45,522 nucleotides of DNA from contig NZ_JAOAUU010000002.1 in the NCBI RefSeq assembly GCF_030157465.1, positions 1 to 45,522 of the forward strand, read 5' to 3'. Origin of the DNA: Zoogloea sp. GTDB lineage: Bacteria > Pseudomonadota > Gammaproteobacteria > Burkholderiales > Rhodocyclaceae. The translations under genes were made by a program, and so were the position numbers. Positions 17,991-26,231 of the stretch are shown one piece after another (the first letter of the stretch is position 1; every line of letters starts with the position of its first letter). Under the pieces are notes generated by a model. The model searched no databases. It had not been told where the DNA came from and saw only the letters and a program-made list of their open reading frames with translations.

Positions 17991-18926
17991 ATGACTGAAA
18001 AACTCTCTCCCCGCGGCCCTCTGTCGGCTGCTTCGCCAGGCGGTGGCCGCCCGGCAAGTCCCCGGCCGGCTGCGCCGGAGCGTGCTTCGAGCGTGGCCCC
18101 GTCCGACCGGGAGTTCGCGTTTTCGGCGGCAGATTTCGAGCGGGTGCGGGCGCTGATCTACAAGCACGCCGGCATCTCGCTGTCGTCGGTCAAGCAGGAC
18201 ATGGTATACAGCCGCCTGGCGCGGCGCCTGCGGGCGCGCGGAGACCGGACTTTCGCCGACTACCTCGACCGTGCCGAACGAGAGCCGGAGGAGTGGGAGA
18301 CTTTCGTCAATAGCCTGACCACCAACCTCACGTCGTTTTTCCGCGAGGCGCATCACTTCGAGATTCTCGCCGAGCGCATGAAAAAACACGTCGGCCGCAC
18401 TCCGCTGCGCATCTGGTGCAGCGCTGCATCGACTGGCGAGGAGCCCTACAGCCTTGCCATCACCGCCTGCGAAGCTTTCAATTCAATGACGCCGCCGGTG
18501 CAGATCATCGCCACCGACATCGATACCAACGTTCTGGCCACTGCCGACAAGGGGGTTTACGGGCTGGACCGGGTGGACCGGCTGTCCCGGGAGCGCATGC
18601 AGCGCTTCCTCCTCAAGGGAACCGGCACCCAGGCCGGTTTTGCCCGGGTGCGACCGGAATTGCGGCGGCTCATCGAGTTCAAGCCGCTCAACCTGCTCGA
18701 CAAAAGCTGGGCGCTCCAGGGGCCGTTCGACATCATGTTCTGTCGCAACGTGATGATCTATTTCGACAAGCCGACCCAGTACACGATCCTCAAGCGCTTC
18801 ATGCCGCTGCTCAAGCCGGATGGTCTGCTGTTTGCCGGACATTCCGAAAGTTTCCTGCATGCGGCCGACATCTTCCGCTCGCTCGGGCGGACGGTTTACG
18901 AAAGGACGGATGCCCGTGCCCGTTGA
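17991..18926 (+). CDS. cheR: chemotaxis protein methyltransferase CheR
   Basis: The protein is 311 aa. A Pro/Ala-rich N-terminal extension of about 38 residues precedes the CheR N-terminal helical domain and the S-adenosylmethionine-binding domain. The latter has RIWCSAASTGEEPYS as the SAM-binding loop, ATDIDTNVL, and FCRNVMIYF near the C-terminal part. It methylates receptor glutamates. The EWEEF tails of the two preceding MCPs are plausible docking sites for its beta-subdomain. The gene starts 12 nt after the MCP and overlaps cheD by 17 nt, so the set is one operon. Confidence 0.94.
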   Translation: MTEKLSPRGPLSAASPGGGRPASPRPAAPERASSVAPSDREFAFSAADFERVRALIYKHAGISLSSVKQDMVYSRLARRLRARGDRTFADYLDRAEREPEEWETFVNSLTTNLTSFFREAHHFEILAERMKKHVGRTPLRIWCSAASTGEEPYSLAITACEAFNSMTPPVQIIATDIDTNVLATADKGVYGLDRVDRLSRERMQRFLLKGTGTQAGFARVRPELRRLIEFKPLNLLDKSWALQGPFDIMFCRNVMIYFDKPTQYTILKRFMPLLKPDGLLFAGHSESFLHAADIFRSLGRTVYERTDARAR

Positions 18927-19527
18927 TGCCGGCTATGTGGAGCATCTGGCGACCAATCGCTATTTCGACCGCACTTTCGATTGCGATGCGGTCAAGGTAT
19001 TGCCGGGCGAATACTTTGTCACGACCGCCGACATGTTGCTGGTCACCGTACTGGGCTCCTGCGTAACGGCCTGTATCCGCGACCGCGACAAGGGGCTGGG
19101 CGGGATGAATCATTTCATGCTGCCCGACTGTGCGGACTCGGGGGTGCTGTCGTCGTCGGCCCGTTATGGTGCCTACGCGATGGAGGTGCTGTTGAACCAT
19201 CTGCTCAAGCTGGGTGCCCGGCGCAGCAGCCTCGAAGCAAAGGTTTTCGGCGGCGGCAAGGTGCTGGCCAGCCTGACCCAGGCCCAGGTCGGAGAGAAGA
19301 ATTCCGAGTTTGTTCTCGACTATCTGGCGACCGAACGGATACCGATCGTTGCCCAGGATCTGCTCGATATCTACCCGCGGAAGGTCTATTTTTTTCCGGC
19401 CAGCGGGCGGGTCATGATGAAAAAATTGGTTCGCGTGAAAAATGACACGCTTATCGAGCGTGAGCGCGAATACGAAGCCCGACTTCGACGTGACAATGTG
19501 CAGGGCGACGTCGAGCTATTTGGTTGA
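18910..19527 (+). CDS. cheD: chemoreceptor glutamine deamidase CheD
   Basis: The protein is 205 aa. The catalytic cysteine lies in VLGSCVTAC, the histidine in GGMNHFMLP, and a GGGKVL loop follows, which together form the CheD Cys-His-Thr site. The enzyme converts specific receptor glutamines to glutamates and can also serve as an adaptor. The start is ATG 18910, inside the cheR end, giving translational coupling. The longer upstream frame lies within cheR and is not real. The C-terminal GDVELFG follows the usual family length. Confidence 0.93.
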   Translation: MPVPVDAGYVEHLATNRYFDRTFDCDAVKVLPGEYFVTTADMLLVTVLGSCVTACIRDRDKGLGGMNHFMLPDCADSGVLSSSARYGAYAMEVLLNHLLKLGARRSSLEAKVFGGGKVLASLTQAQVGEKNSEFVLDYLATERIPIVAQDLLDIYPRKVYFFPASGRVMMKKLVRVKNDTLIEREREYEARLRRDNVQGDVELFG

Positions 19528-19565
19528 TGGGGTTTGGATATCCCGTCTGACACTGGAAGCTGAGC

Positions 19566-20660
19566 ATGCCAATCAAGGTTCTTATCGTCGACGATTCTGC
19601 GCTGATGCGCAGCATGCTGACCGAGGTGATCAATTCGGCGCCTGATCTGGAGGTGGTGGGCGCTGCGCCCGATCCCATCGTGGCCCGGGAAATGATCAAG
19701 ACCCACAGCCCCGATGTGCTGACCCTCGATATCGAGATGCCGAAGATGGACGGCCTTGATTTTCTGGCGCGGCTGATGCGTTTGCGGCCGATGCCGGTGG
19801 TCATGATTTCGAGCCTGACCAAGCGCGGCTCGGAGGCGACCCTGCAGGCCCTCGAACTGGGTGCGGTGGATTTCCTGCCCAAGCCGAAGATGGATTCGGC
19901 GGGGAGCGTGGAGCACTATCGTGTAGAAATTTGTGAAAAGGTCAGGGCTGCGTACAGCGCTCGGCCGCGGGTGCCGTTAAAGACCCAGAGCCAGTCGAAA
20001 CCCTTGCTGCGAGAGCCTTGCGAGGCTGTTGGCCGGGGTGGCGGAACACTGCCGGAGAAGGCTTTGCAGGACAGGCTGCTGGTGATTGGTGCCTCGACCG
20101 GTGGCACCGAGGCGATCAAGGAAGTGCTATGTTCTCTGCCCGAGCAAATGCCGGGTATCCTGATTGTGCAGCACATGCCGGAGATGTTTACGGCCTCGTT
20201 TGCCAAGCGGCTCGACAGTCTGTGCCATGTGCGGGTCAAGGAAGCTGAGCACGGCGAGAAGGTTTTGCCCGGTACCGCTTACCTGGCACCGGGGCATTCC
20301 CATCTGTCAGTGCGGCGCGTGGCGGGGGGATATGTTTGCGAACTTGCCCAGTCCGAACCGGTGAATCGCCATCGGCCGGCCGTTGATGTGCTGTTCAACT
20401 CGGTAGCCCGTCAGGCGGGTGGCAATGCCTTGGGCGTGATCCTCACCGGCATGGGCAAGGATGGCGCCCAGGGCTTGCTGGCGATGAAAGAGGCGGGTGC
20501 CTGGACGATCGGGCAGGATCAGGAGTCGTGCGTGGTTTATGGCATGCCGCGGGAGGCCGCAGCAATTGGCGCCCTCGATGAAGTGGCGCCGCTGAAAGAC
20601 ATCGGGCAACGCGTGCTGTCCCGCCTCCGCGGGCCGGAACGTCGGGGCCTCAGGGCGTGA
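19566..20660 (+). CDS. cheB: chemotaxis response regulator protein-glutamate methylesterase CheB
   Basis: The protein is 364 aa. An N-terminal receiver has D9-D10 and phospho-acceptor D55 ([11 protein letters not shown]). A linker of about 45 residues leads to the methylesterase domain with the catalytic triad S177 (GASTGGTEA), H203 (VQHMPEMFT) and D299 (GMGKDGAQG). It demethylates and deamidates receptors after phosphorylation by CheA. It follows cheD by 38 nt. The set cheR-cheD-cheB directly after the receptors fits an adaptation module for this arm. Confidence 0.95.
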   Translation: MPIKVLIVDDSALMRSMLTEVINSAPDLEVVGAAPDPIVAREMIKTHSPDVLTLDIEMPKMDGLDFLARLMRLRPMPVVMISSLTKRGSEATLQALELGAVDFLPKPKMDSAGSVEHYRVEICEKVRAAYSARPRVPLKTQSQSKPLLREPCEAVGRGGGTLPEKALQDRLLVIGASTGGTEAIKEVLCSLPEQMPGILIVQHMPEMFTASFAKRLDSLCHVRVKEAEHGEKVLPGTAYLAPGHSHLSVRRVAGGYVCELAQSEPVNRHRPAVDVLFNSVARQAGGNALGVILTGMGKDGAQGLLAMKEAGAWTIGQDQESCVVYGMPREAAAIGALDEVAPLKDIGQRVLSRLRGPERRGLRA

Positions 20661-20722
20661 ATGGATGGTGGCGGATTTGTGCCGGCACAGTTGTAAGTAG
20701 AACGGTTATTTAGAGGCAAGAA

Positions 20723-21028
20723 ATGGACACCAACGTCAGCACCCTGCAGAGTCAGGCCAGGATTCAACTCTCCGGGCGTTTCGATTTCAACTCTCATCGG
20801 GAATTTCGCGATGCGGTAGACCGTGCCCTGAGCAGCCCGGGCACGACCGAAGTCGCGGTGGATCTCGGCAATGTCGCCTACCTCGACAGTTCTGCCCTCG
20901 GCATGCTGCTGATGCTGCGCGACAAGGCCAAGACCTCCGGCAAGACGGTGTGTCTGGCCAATGCCAAAGGCAGCGTTCGCCAGGTTCTTGACATCGCCAA
21001 CTTCGGCAAGCTCTTTCCGATCGTGTAG
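20723..21028 (+). CDS. STAS-domain anti-sigma factor antagonist, HsbA-like
   Basis: A single STAS domain of 101 aa. The phosphorylatable serine region is YLDSSALGML, with S56 the likely phospho-site by analogy to HsbA and SpoIIAA-type antagonists. Partner-switching proteins of this kind bind an anti-sigma factor or another target depending on their phosphorylation. In Pseudomonas aeruginosa, HsbA is encoded near cheR and flgM and binds FlgM. The gene for a REC-PP2C-HATPase regulator follows after 2 nt, and flgM is in the same cluster. The start at ATG 20723 has AGAGGCAAG upstream. Orthology to HsbA is inferred, not proven. Confidence 0.85.
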   Translation: MDTNVSTLQSQARIQLSGRFDFNSHREFRDAVDRALSSPGTTEVAVDLGNVAYLDSSALGMLLMLRDKAKTSGKTVCLANAKGSVRQVLDIANFGKLFPIV

Positions 21029-21030
21029 CG

Positions 21031-22779
21031 GTGGCGGAGCGGGCTTCCGAATCTCTCTTCATCCTTGTTGTAGATGACAATCCCGACGATCTTTTCCTGA
21101 TTCGTCGGGATCTGGTGGCTCTCGGTCATCAGGTCTCCGGTGTCAGCACGGCCAACGAAGCGCTTGATCACATCGCCCGGGCTTATCCCGATGTTCTGAT
21201 GACGGACGTCGGCCTGCCCGGGATGGACGGTATCCAGCTGCTCCAGACGGTTCGTGCGCGAACCGACGGCAGCTGGATTCCCAGTCTTGTCTTTACCGGC
21301 AGCCTCGACGAGGCAACCCAGATGCGGGCCCTGGAGGCTGGTGCCGACGCCTATCTGTGCAAGCCGGCCTCCCGCGAAATGCTCCACGCCAAGCTCGGCG
21401 TGATCCTGCGGCTCAAGGCCATGCAGCGCCAGGCCGAGGAGCGCAACCGCGAACTCGCCCACTACCGCAGTCTCCAGGAGGAGGAGCAGCGGCTGGCGCG
21501 TTTCGTGATGGAGCGGCTGATCAACCGCGAGGCGCTTGGAGATCCGGCGGTTTCCCACTTCATCGCAGCCGCCGCCGAGTTCAGCGGCGACCTCATCGCC
21601 GCCGCGCGGACTCCGGGCAATGTGCTGCACGTGTTGCTGGCGGACGGCGCCGGCCACGGTCTGGCGGCCTCGCTCAATGTACTGCCGGTTACCGCGCCGT
21701 TCTATCGCATGACCGAACGGGGTTTTGGCATCGATGCCATCGCCCGCGAGATCAACAGCAAGGTGCGGGCCCTGCTGCCCGTCGATCGTTTCATCGCCGC
21801 CACGCTGGTCGCGGTCAATTTTCGCGAACGCTACGTGACGGTCTGGAACGGGGGTAATCCCGGCCCCCTGCTGGTGCGCCCGGATGGCGGTGTGCGCATC
21901 CATTTCAACCGCCATCATTTTCCCCTCGGGGTTGTTGATGACGACGAGTTCGACGGCACTGTCGATGCCCACGTGGTCAATCCGCACGATCACCTGCTGC
22001 TGTTTTCCGACGGCCTCATCGAACTCGAGGACGAGGGCGGCGCAGCGCTTGGCGTCGATGGGCTGGGCGCAGCGCTGAACGGCCTGCCGGCTGCCGGGCG
22101 TTTGCCCCGCCTGACCGAGATCGTCCATTGCCTGACCGGCGGCAAGCCACCGCGTGACGATATTTCGATTGCCCAGATCGCCCTTACCGATACCCCCAAT
22201 CCCGTGCCGGCTGCGCCTTCGGGTGAAACGCAGATGCCGTTTACGACCAGTGACTGGAGGCTCGTGCTGCGCCTGGGCGCCACCGATTTGAAGCGTCTCG
22301 ATGCGGTGCCGCTGATTCTTGGCGCCATCGAGCAGTTTGAAGGCGTGCGGCCCTTTGCCGGGCGGCTCTTCCTGGTGCTGTCCGAACTGTTCAACAACGC
22401 GCTCGACCATGGCCTGCTGCGCCTGCCCTCGTCCCTCAAGGTAGGCATCGAGGGCATGGATGTCTATCTTGAAGAACGTTCCCGGCGGCTGACCCGGCTG
22501 GCCGTGGGGGCGGTGGAGTTTGAACTCACGCTGCGCCAGAACTTCGGCCAGTCGCCGGTGCTGCACATTGGCTGTGCCGATACGGGGCCGGGTTTCGACC
22601 ACGAAGTACAAGTCCAGGCTGCGCTGTGCGAGCCCAGCTCCGAAGACATGCTCAAGGGGCACGGCCGTGGAATTCCGCTACTGCTGCGGGTGTGCGAGGA
22701 GGTTCGCTATAGCGGCGCGGGTAACCGCGTGGACGTGATGTTCCGGCTCGCCGAGCGGAGCGCCGACAGCCACAAGTAG
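21031..22779 (+). CDS. response regulator with PP2C/SpoIIE phosphatase and HATPase kinase domains, HsbR-like
   Basis: The protein is 582 aa with a GTG start 2 nt after the STAS gene. The receiver (about 9-125) has D15-D16 and phospho-acceptor D59. A coiled coil leads to a SpoIIE-type PP2C domain (about 180-395) whose metal-binding motifs are SGDLIAAAR, LADGAGHGLAASL and FSDGLIELEDE. A GHKL ATPase domain (about 430-575) has LSELFNNALDHG, ADTGPGF and GHGRGIPLL, like anti-sigma serine kinases. It could both phosphorylate and dephosphorylate the STAS protein under receiver control, as HsbR does. This gives a phosphorelay-to-FlgM/FliA link. Which kinase phosphorylates D59 is not shown here; no HptB gene is present. 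Confidence 0.88.
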   Translation: MAERASESLFILVVDDNPDDLFLIRRDLVALGHQVSGVSTANEALDHIARAYPDVLMTDVGLPGMDGIQLLQTVRARTDGSWIPSLVFTGSLDEATQMRALEAGADAYLCKPASREMLHAKLGVILRLKAMQRQAEERNRELAHYRSLQEEEQRLARFVMERLINREALGDPAVSHFIAAAAEFSGDLIAAARTPGNVLHVLLADGAGHGLAASLNVLPVTAPFYRMTERGFGIDAIAREINSKVRALLPVDRFIAATLVAVNFRERYVTVWNGGNPGPLLVRPDGGVRIHFNRHHFPLGVVDDDEFDGTVDAHVVNPHDHLLLFSDGLIELEDEGGAALGVDGLGAALNGLPAAGRLPRLTEIVHCLTGGKPPRDDISIAQIALTDTPNPVPAAPSGETQMPFTTSDWRLVLRLGATDLKRLDAVPLILGAIEQFEGVRPFAGRLFLVLSELFNNALDHGLLRLPSSLKVGIEGMDVYLEERSRRLTRLAVGAVEFELTLRQNFGQSPVLHIGCADTGPGFDHEVQVQAALCEPSSEDMLKGHGRGIPLLLRVCEEVRYSGAGNRVDVMFRLAERSADSHK

Positions 22780-22859
22780 CCCGATATCCGTCTGCGGGTG
22801 GGTGTCTGCCTCCCAATTCGCCGGGCTCTCCCAGCCCGCCCGACGGCATTTTCCGACCC

Positions 22860-22886
22860 TCAAGATTATTCGCCCCCAGCCGATAT
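22860..22886 (+). promoter_or_regulatory. sigma28 (FliA) promoter of cheVVYZ-cheA2
   Basis: TCAAGATT (22860-22867), 11 nt, GCCGATAT (22879-22886). The -10 is identical to that of motA and the spacing is exact. It lies in the 168-nt gap before the first cheV, where an operon start is expected; the start codon is 62 nt downstream. Confidence 0.8.
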
Positions 22887-22947
22887 TGCTTTCAGGTCGG
22901 CGCCTGTCCCATCGGGATGGCAGGCGGTCAGCGACGGAGATAGAGGC

Positions 22948-23919
22948 ATGTCGGAACTTCTCAAGAACATTGACGCGCGTACCAGGCTGGCGGGCACCAA
23001 CAAGCTGGAGATCCTGCTGTTCACCCTGGGCGCGGACCCCCGCACAGGCCGGCGCGAAACCTTCGGGATCAATGTCTTCAAAGTTCGCGAGGTCATGCGC
23101 ACGCCACCCATCACTGCTGCGCCGGACATGCCGTCCTCGGTGGAGGGCATGGTCAGCCTTCGCGGCGTGCTGGTTCCGGTGGTCGACCTGGCCAAGTATG
23201 CCGGCATGGCCACCGACAGCCCCCGCGAGATCATGATCGTCACCGAGTACAACGGCCACACCCAGGGTTTCCTGGTCGAGGCGGTGGATACCATCCTGCG
23301 TCTGGACTGGTCGCAGATGCGCGTGCCGCCAGACATGCTGACGGCCAACCTGGGCGGGCTCGTCACCGCGGTGACCGAGTTGCCCGGCCCCAAGCTCGTC
23401 ATGCTGCTCGACGTGGAAAAGGTGCTTTCCGAAACCACTCGCTACGACGACGAGTTTCTTTTCAAGGGCATTGAGCCGATTGTCGTCGATGAGCCGCTCA
23501 CCGTTTATTTTGCCGACGATTCGTCGGTTGCCAGAAAGCAGATCGAGCGGACCCTGGATGCCCTCGGGGTGCGCTATGTCGGTTCGGTGAATGGTCGCCA
23601 GGCCTGGACCGAGCTGGAAAAAGTGGCGTCCTACGCGGCGTCGTCCGGCCGCAAGGTCAAGGATCTGGTGGCCCTGATTCTCACCGATGTGGAAATGCCC
23701 GAGATGGACGGCTATATCCTTACCAAGAGAATCAAGACGGACCCACGGTTCGAAGGGGTGCCCGTGATCATGCACTCGTCCCTGTCGGGTATGTCCAATC
23801 AGCAGCTCGGCCGTTCGGTCGGCGTCGATGAATACGTCGCGAAGTTCGAGCCGCAGCGTCTGGCGGAAGTGCTCCGCCGCCTGATCACCCAGCATGCCGG
23901 CCCGGACAAGGCCGCCTGA
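22948..23919 (+). CDS. cheV: chemotaxis protein CheV (first of two)
   Basis: The protein is 323 aa: an N-terminal CheW domain (about 12-165; FGINVFKVREV, MVSLRGVLVPVVDL, FLVEAVDTI) and a C-terminal receiver (about 185-315). The receiver has DDSS near its start and a phospho-acceptor Asp in LTDVEMPEMDGY. CheV couples receptors to CheA and is modulated by phosphorylation, often as an adaptation device or phosphate sink. The start is ATG 22948; the open frame continues upstream but crosses the promoter. A short insertion (PRTGRRE) in the CheW domain distinguishes it from the second copy. The two adjacent copies are paralogues. Confidence 0.92.
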   Translation: MSELLKNIDARTRLAGTNKLEILLFTLGADPRTGRRETFGINVFKVREVMRTPPITAAPDMPSSVEGMVSLRGVLVPVVDLAKYAGMATDSPREIMIVTEYNGHTQGFLVEAVDTILRLDWSQMRVPPDMLTANLGGLVTAVTELPGPKLVMLLDVEKVLSETTRYDDEFLFKGIEPIVVDEPLTVYFADDSSVARKQIERTLDALGVRYVGSVNGRQAWTELEKVASYAASSGRKVKDLVALILTDVEMPEMDGYILTKRIKTDPRFEGVPVIMHSSLSGMSNQQLGRSVGVDEYVAKFEPQRLAEVLRRLITQHAGPDKAA

Positions 23920-23934
23920 GCCAAGAGGAGCAAG

Positions 23935-24888
23935 ATGAACATGGATCGTGTCGATCGCGGTTTGCTGGAATCCGTAGATGCCCGAACCAAGCTGGCGGGC
24001 TCGAACCGGATGGAAATCCTGCTTTTCTCGCTGGGAACCCAGGAGATTTTCGGGATCAATGTCTTCAAGGTTCGCGAGGTGTCCCGCACTCCCTTCATTA
24101 CCAAGGCGCCCAACATGCCGACTGGCGTGGAAGGCCTTATTTCCCTGCGCGGCAACGTGATTCCGGTGCTGGCGCTGGCCAAGGTCATGGGTATCGCCGA
24201 GCCTGGCGAGCCCCTCGGCAATTCGATGATGGTGACCGAGTACAGCAAGCGCACCCTGGGTTTCCTCGTCCACGAGGTGGATCGAATCATCCGCGTCGAT
24301 TGGGACAAGGTTCGGGCGCCAGATAACGTCACGTCAAGCAGCCATAACTTCATCACGGCCATCACCGAATTGCAGGATGGCAAGCTGGTGTCGATTCTCG
24401 ATGTGGAGACCATTCTCGCCAGCACCTTCGGCGAGGCGGTGGTGGGCCAGATCCATCCGCTCGAAGGCGCCCACGACGTCACGGTCTTCTTCGTCGACGA
24501 CTCGTCGGTGGCCCGCAAGAAAATCGCCGAGACCCTCGACAAGCTCGGCGTCAAGCACAAGCATGCCCTCAACGGCCTGGAAGCCTGGACCCGCCTGGAA
24601 GGCATGGCCGGCCACGCCCAGCAGCGCGGCCTGAGCCTGCGCGACGAAGTCAGCCTGATTCTCGTCGATGCGGAAATGCCCGAAATGGACGGCTACGTGC
24701 TTACCCGCAACATCAAATCGGATGTCCGCTTCGAGGGCATTCCGGTTGTCATGCATTCATCCCTGTCGTCCGAGGCCAACCGGGCGATGGGCAAGAGTGT
24801 CGGTGTCGATGCCTATGTCGCCAAGTTCGACGCCGATGTCCTGGCCGAAACCCTGCGCCCCCTGCTGATGCGGACCTGTCGGGACTGA
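23935..24888 (+). CDS. cheV: chemotaxis protein CheV (second of two)
   Basis: The protein is 317 aa with the same CheW-REC architecture as the preceding gene. CheW motifs are FGINVFKVREVSRTP and LISLRGNVIPVLAL, and the receiver has VDDSSVARKK and LVDAEMPEMDGY. The start ATG 23935 is preceded by GAGGAG. It lies 15 nt after the first cheV. The two proteins share long blocks but differ throughout, so the duplication is old, in contrast to the homogenised MCP pair. They may serve different receptor sets or the two CheAs. Confidence 0.92.
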   Translation: MNMDRVDRGLLESVDARTKLAGSNRMEILLFSLGTQEIFGINVFKVREVSRTPFITKAPNMPTGVEGLISLRGNVIPVLALAKVMGIAEPGEPLGNSMMVTEYSKRTLGFLVHEVDRIIRVDWDKVRAPDNVTSSSHNFITAITELQDGKLVSILDVETILASTFGEAVVGQIHPLEGAHDVTVFFVDDSSVARKKIAETLDKLGVKHKHALNGLEAWTRLEGMAGHAQQRGLSLRDEVSLILVDAEMPEMDGYVLTRNIKSDVRFEGIPVVMHSSLSSEANRAMGKSVGVDAYVAKFDADVLAETLRPLLMRTCRD

Positions 24889-24903
24889 ACGGAGATCAAC
24901 AAC

Positions 24904-25302
24904 ATGTCGGACCCCAAGATGAAATTTCTCGTTGTAGATGACTTTTCGACCATGCGGCGGATCGTCCGCAACCTGCTCAAAGAGCTCGGCTTCACCAACG
25001 TGGATGAAGCCGAGGATGGCCAGGTGGCGTTGCAGAAGCTCAATTCGCTGCCCTTCGACTTCGTCGTCACCGACTGGAACATGCCCAACATGGATGGCCT
25101 GACGCTGCTGCAGAACATTCGCGCGACGCCCTCCCTCAAGCATTTGCCGGTGCTGATGATCACAGCCGAGGCCAAGAAGGAAAACATCATCGCGGCAGCC
25201 CAGGCCGGCGCGAGCGGGTACATCGTCAAGCCCTTCACGGCGGCGACCCTTTCGGAAAAACTCGAGAAGATCTTCGAGAAGATGGGCAAGAAGGCGGCCT
25301 GA
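24904..25302 (+). CDS. cheY: chemotaxis response regulator CheY (canonical copy)
   Basis: The protein is 132 aa and aligns position by position with E. coli CheY. D12-D13, phospho-acceptor D57 with W58-N59, T87, Y106 and K109 are all present. This is the form expected to bind FliM and CheZ. It is followed after 26 nt by cheZ, the normal partner. The start at ATG 24904 has CGGAGA upstream. It contrasts with the first CheY, which has Trp in place of Tyr106. Confidence 0.96.
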   Translation: MSDPKMKFLVVDDFSTMRRIVRNLLKELGFTNVDEAEDGQVALQKLNSLPFDFVVTDWNMPNMDGLTLLQNIRATPSLKHLPVLMITAEAKKENIIAAAQAGASGYIVKPFTAATLSEKLEKIFEKMGKKAA

Positions 25303-25328
25303 CGGCCCCGACAGGACGGAGTTCCATC

Positions 25329-26171
25329 ATGGCAAAACGTCTCAAATTCGATGAATCGGGCGACAGCGACGACCTGCAGGCGCTCTTCGACAGCATCTCC
25401 GGAACCCCTGCGGCGGCCGCGGTCGTGCAGCCTCGACTGGAAGTGGTTTCAGCTGCCGGAAGCAGTGGCGACGACGACGATCTGCAGGCCCTTTTCGATT
25501 CCGTGTCCAGTGAATATTCCGCTGGCGAAAGCGACGCCTCATCTGCGGATGCGCCGCAAACCCAGCGCAACGCCAACGTTTTCAACAGGATCGGCGTGAT
25601 GACTCGCCAGCTCCACGACACCCTGCGCGAACTCGGCTACGACCGCAATCTGCAGGAGGCGGCCCACGCCATTCCCGACGCCCGCCAGCGCCTGACCTAC
25701 ATCGCGGAGATGACCGAGCAGGCGGCGAGCAAGGTGCTCAACGCCACGGACATCGCCAAGCCCATCCAGGACAAGGTACAGGCTGGCGCCGAAAGCCTGC
25801 GCGGCCGCTGGGACAGGCTCTACGCCAACCAGATGAGCCCGGACGAGTTCCGTGCGCTGGCCGGCGAAACGCGTGATTTCCTCGGCTCGGTGGTCGCCGG
25901 CACCCGCGAGACCAACGTCCAGCTGATGGAAATCATGATGGCCCAGGATTTTCAGGATCTCACCGGGCAGGTCATCAAGAAGGTGGTCGACCTTGCCCAG
26001 GGCCTGGAGCAGCAGCTCCTGAGCGTGCTGATCGAGGCCATGCCGGAAGAGCGCAAGGCCGAAGCTCCCGAAGGCCTCATGAACGGCCCGGTGATCAATG
26101 CCGTGGGGCGCGACGACGTAGTGTCCAACCAGGAACAGGTAGACGACCTGCTGGAAAGCCTCGGCTTTTAA
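25329..26171 (+). CDS. cheZ: protein phosphatase CheZ
   Basis: The protein is 280 aa. The long four-helix hairpin carries catalytic D210 and Q214 in the QDFQDLTGQVIKK motif (E. coli D143/Q147). The C-terminal CheY-docking peptide is QVDDLLESLGF. It removes phosphate from CheY-P. It is longer than E. coli CheZ (214 aa) because of an N-terminal acidic region of about 80 residues. That region holds two copies of DDLQALFDS(I/V)S (about residues 14-24 and 53-63), which resemble the docking peptide. The gene is 26 nt after cheY and 60 nt before cheA2. Confidence 0.95.
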   Translation: MAKRLKFDESGDSDDLQALFDSISGTPAAAAVVQPRLEVVSAAGSSGDDDDLQALFDSVSSEYSAGESDASSADAPQTQRNANVFNRIGVMTRQLHDTLRELGYDRNLQEAAHAIPDARQRLTYIAEMTEQAASKVLNATDIAKPIQDKVQAGAESLRGRWDRLYANQMSPDEFRALAGETRDFLGSVVAGTRETNVQLMEIMMAQDFQDLTGQVIKKVVDLAQGLEQQLLSVLIEAMPEERKAEAPEGLMNGPVINAVGRDDVVSNQEQVDDLLESLGF

Positions 26172-26231
26172 GCGCGGCGGCGTTTTCCGGAGAGCAGGCG
26201 ATAGCGGGCAGGCCCGCAAGGAGCGATAGCA

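Noticed and set aside
11412-18389. Very long open frames on the minus strand (11412-14414 and 15021-18389)
   Set aside because: They are antisense shadows of the MCP genes produced by high GC and strong codon bias. Their products are rich in His/Arg/Gln with no domain pattern, while the plus strand encodes full MCPs.
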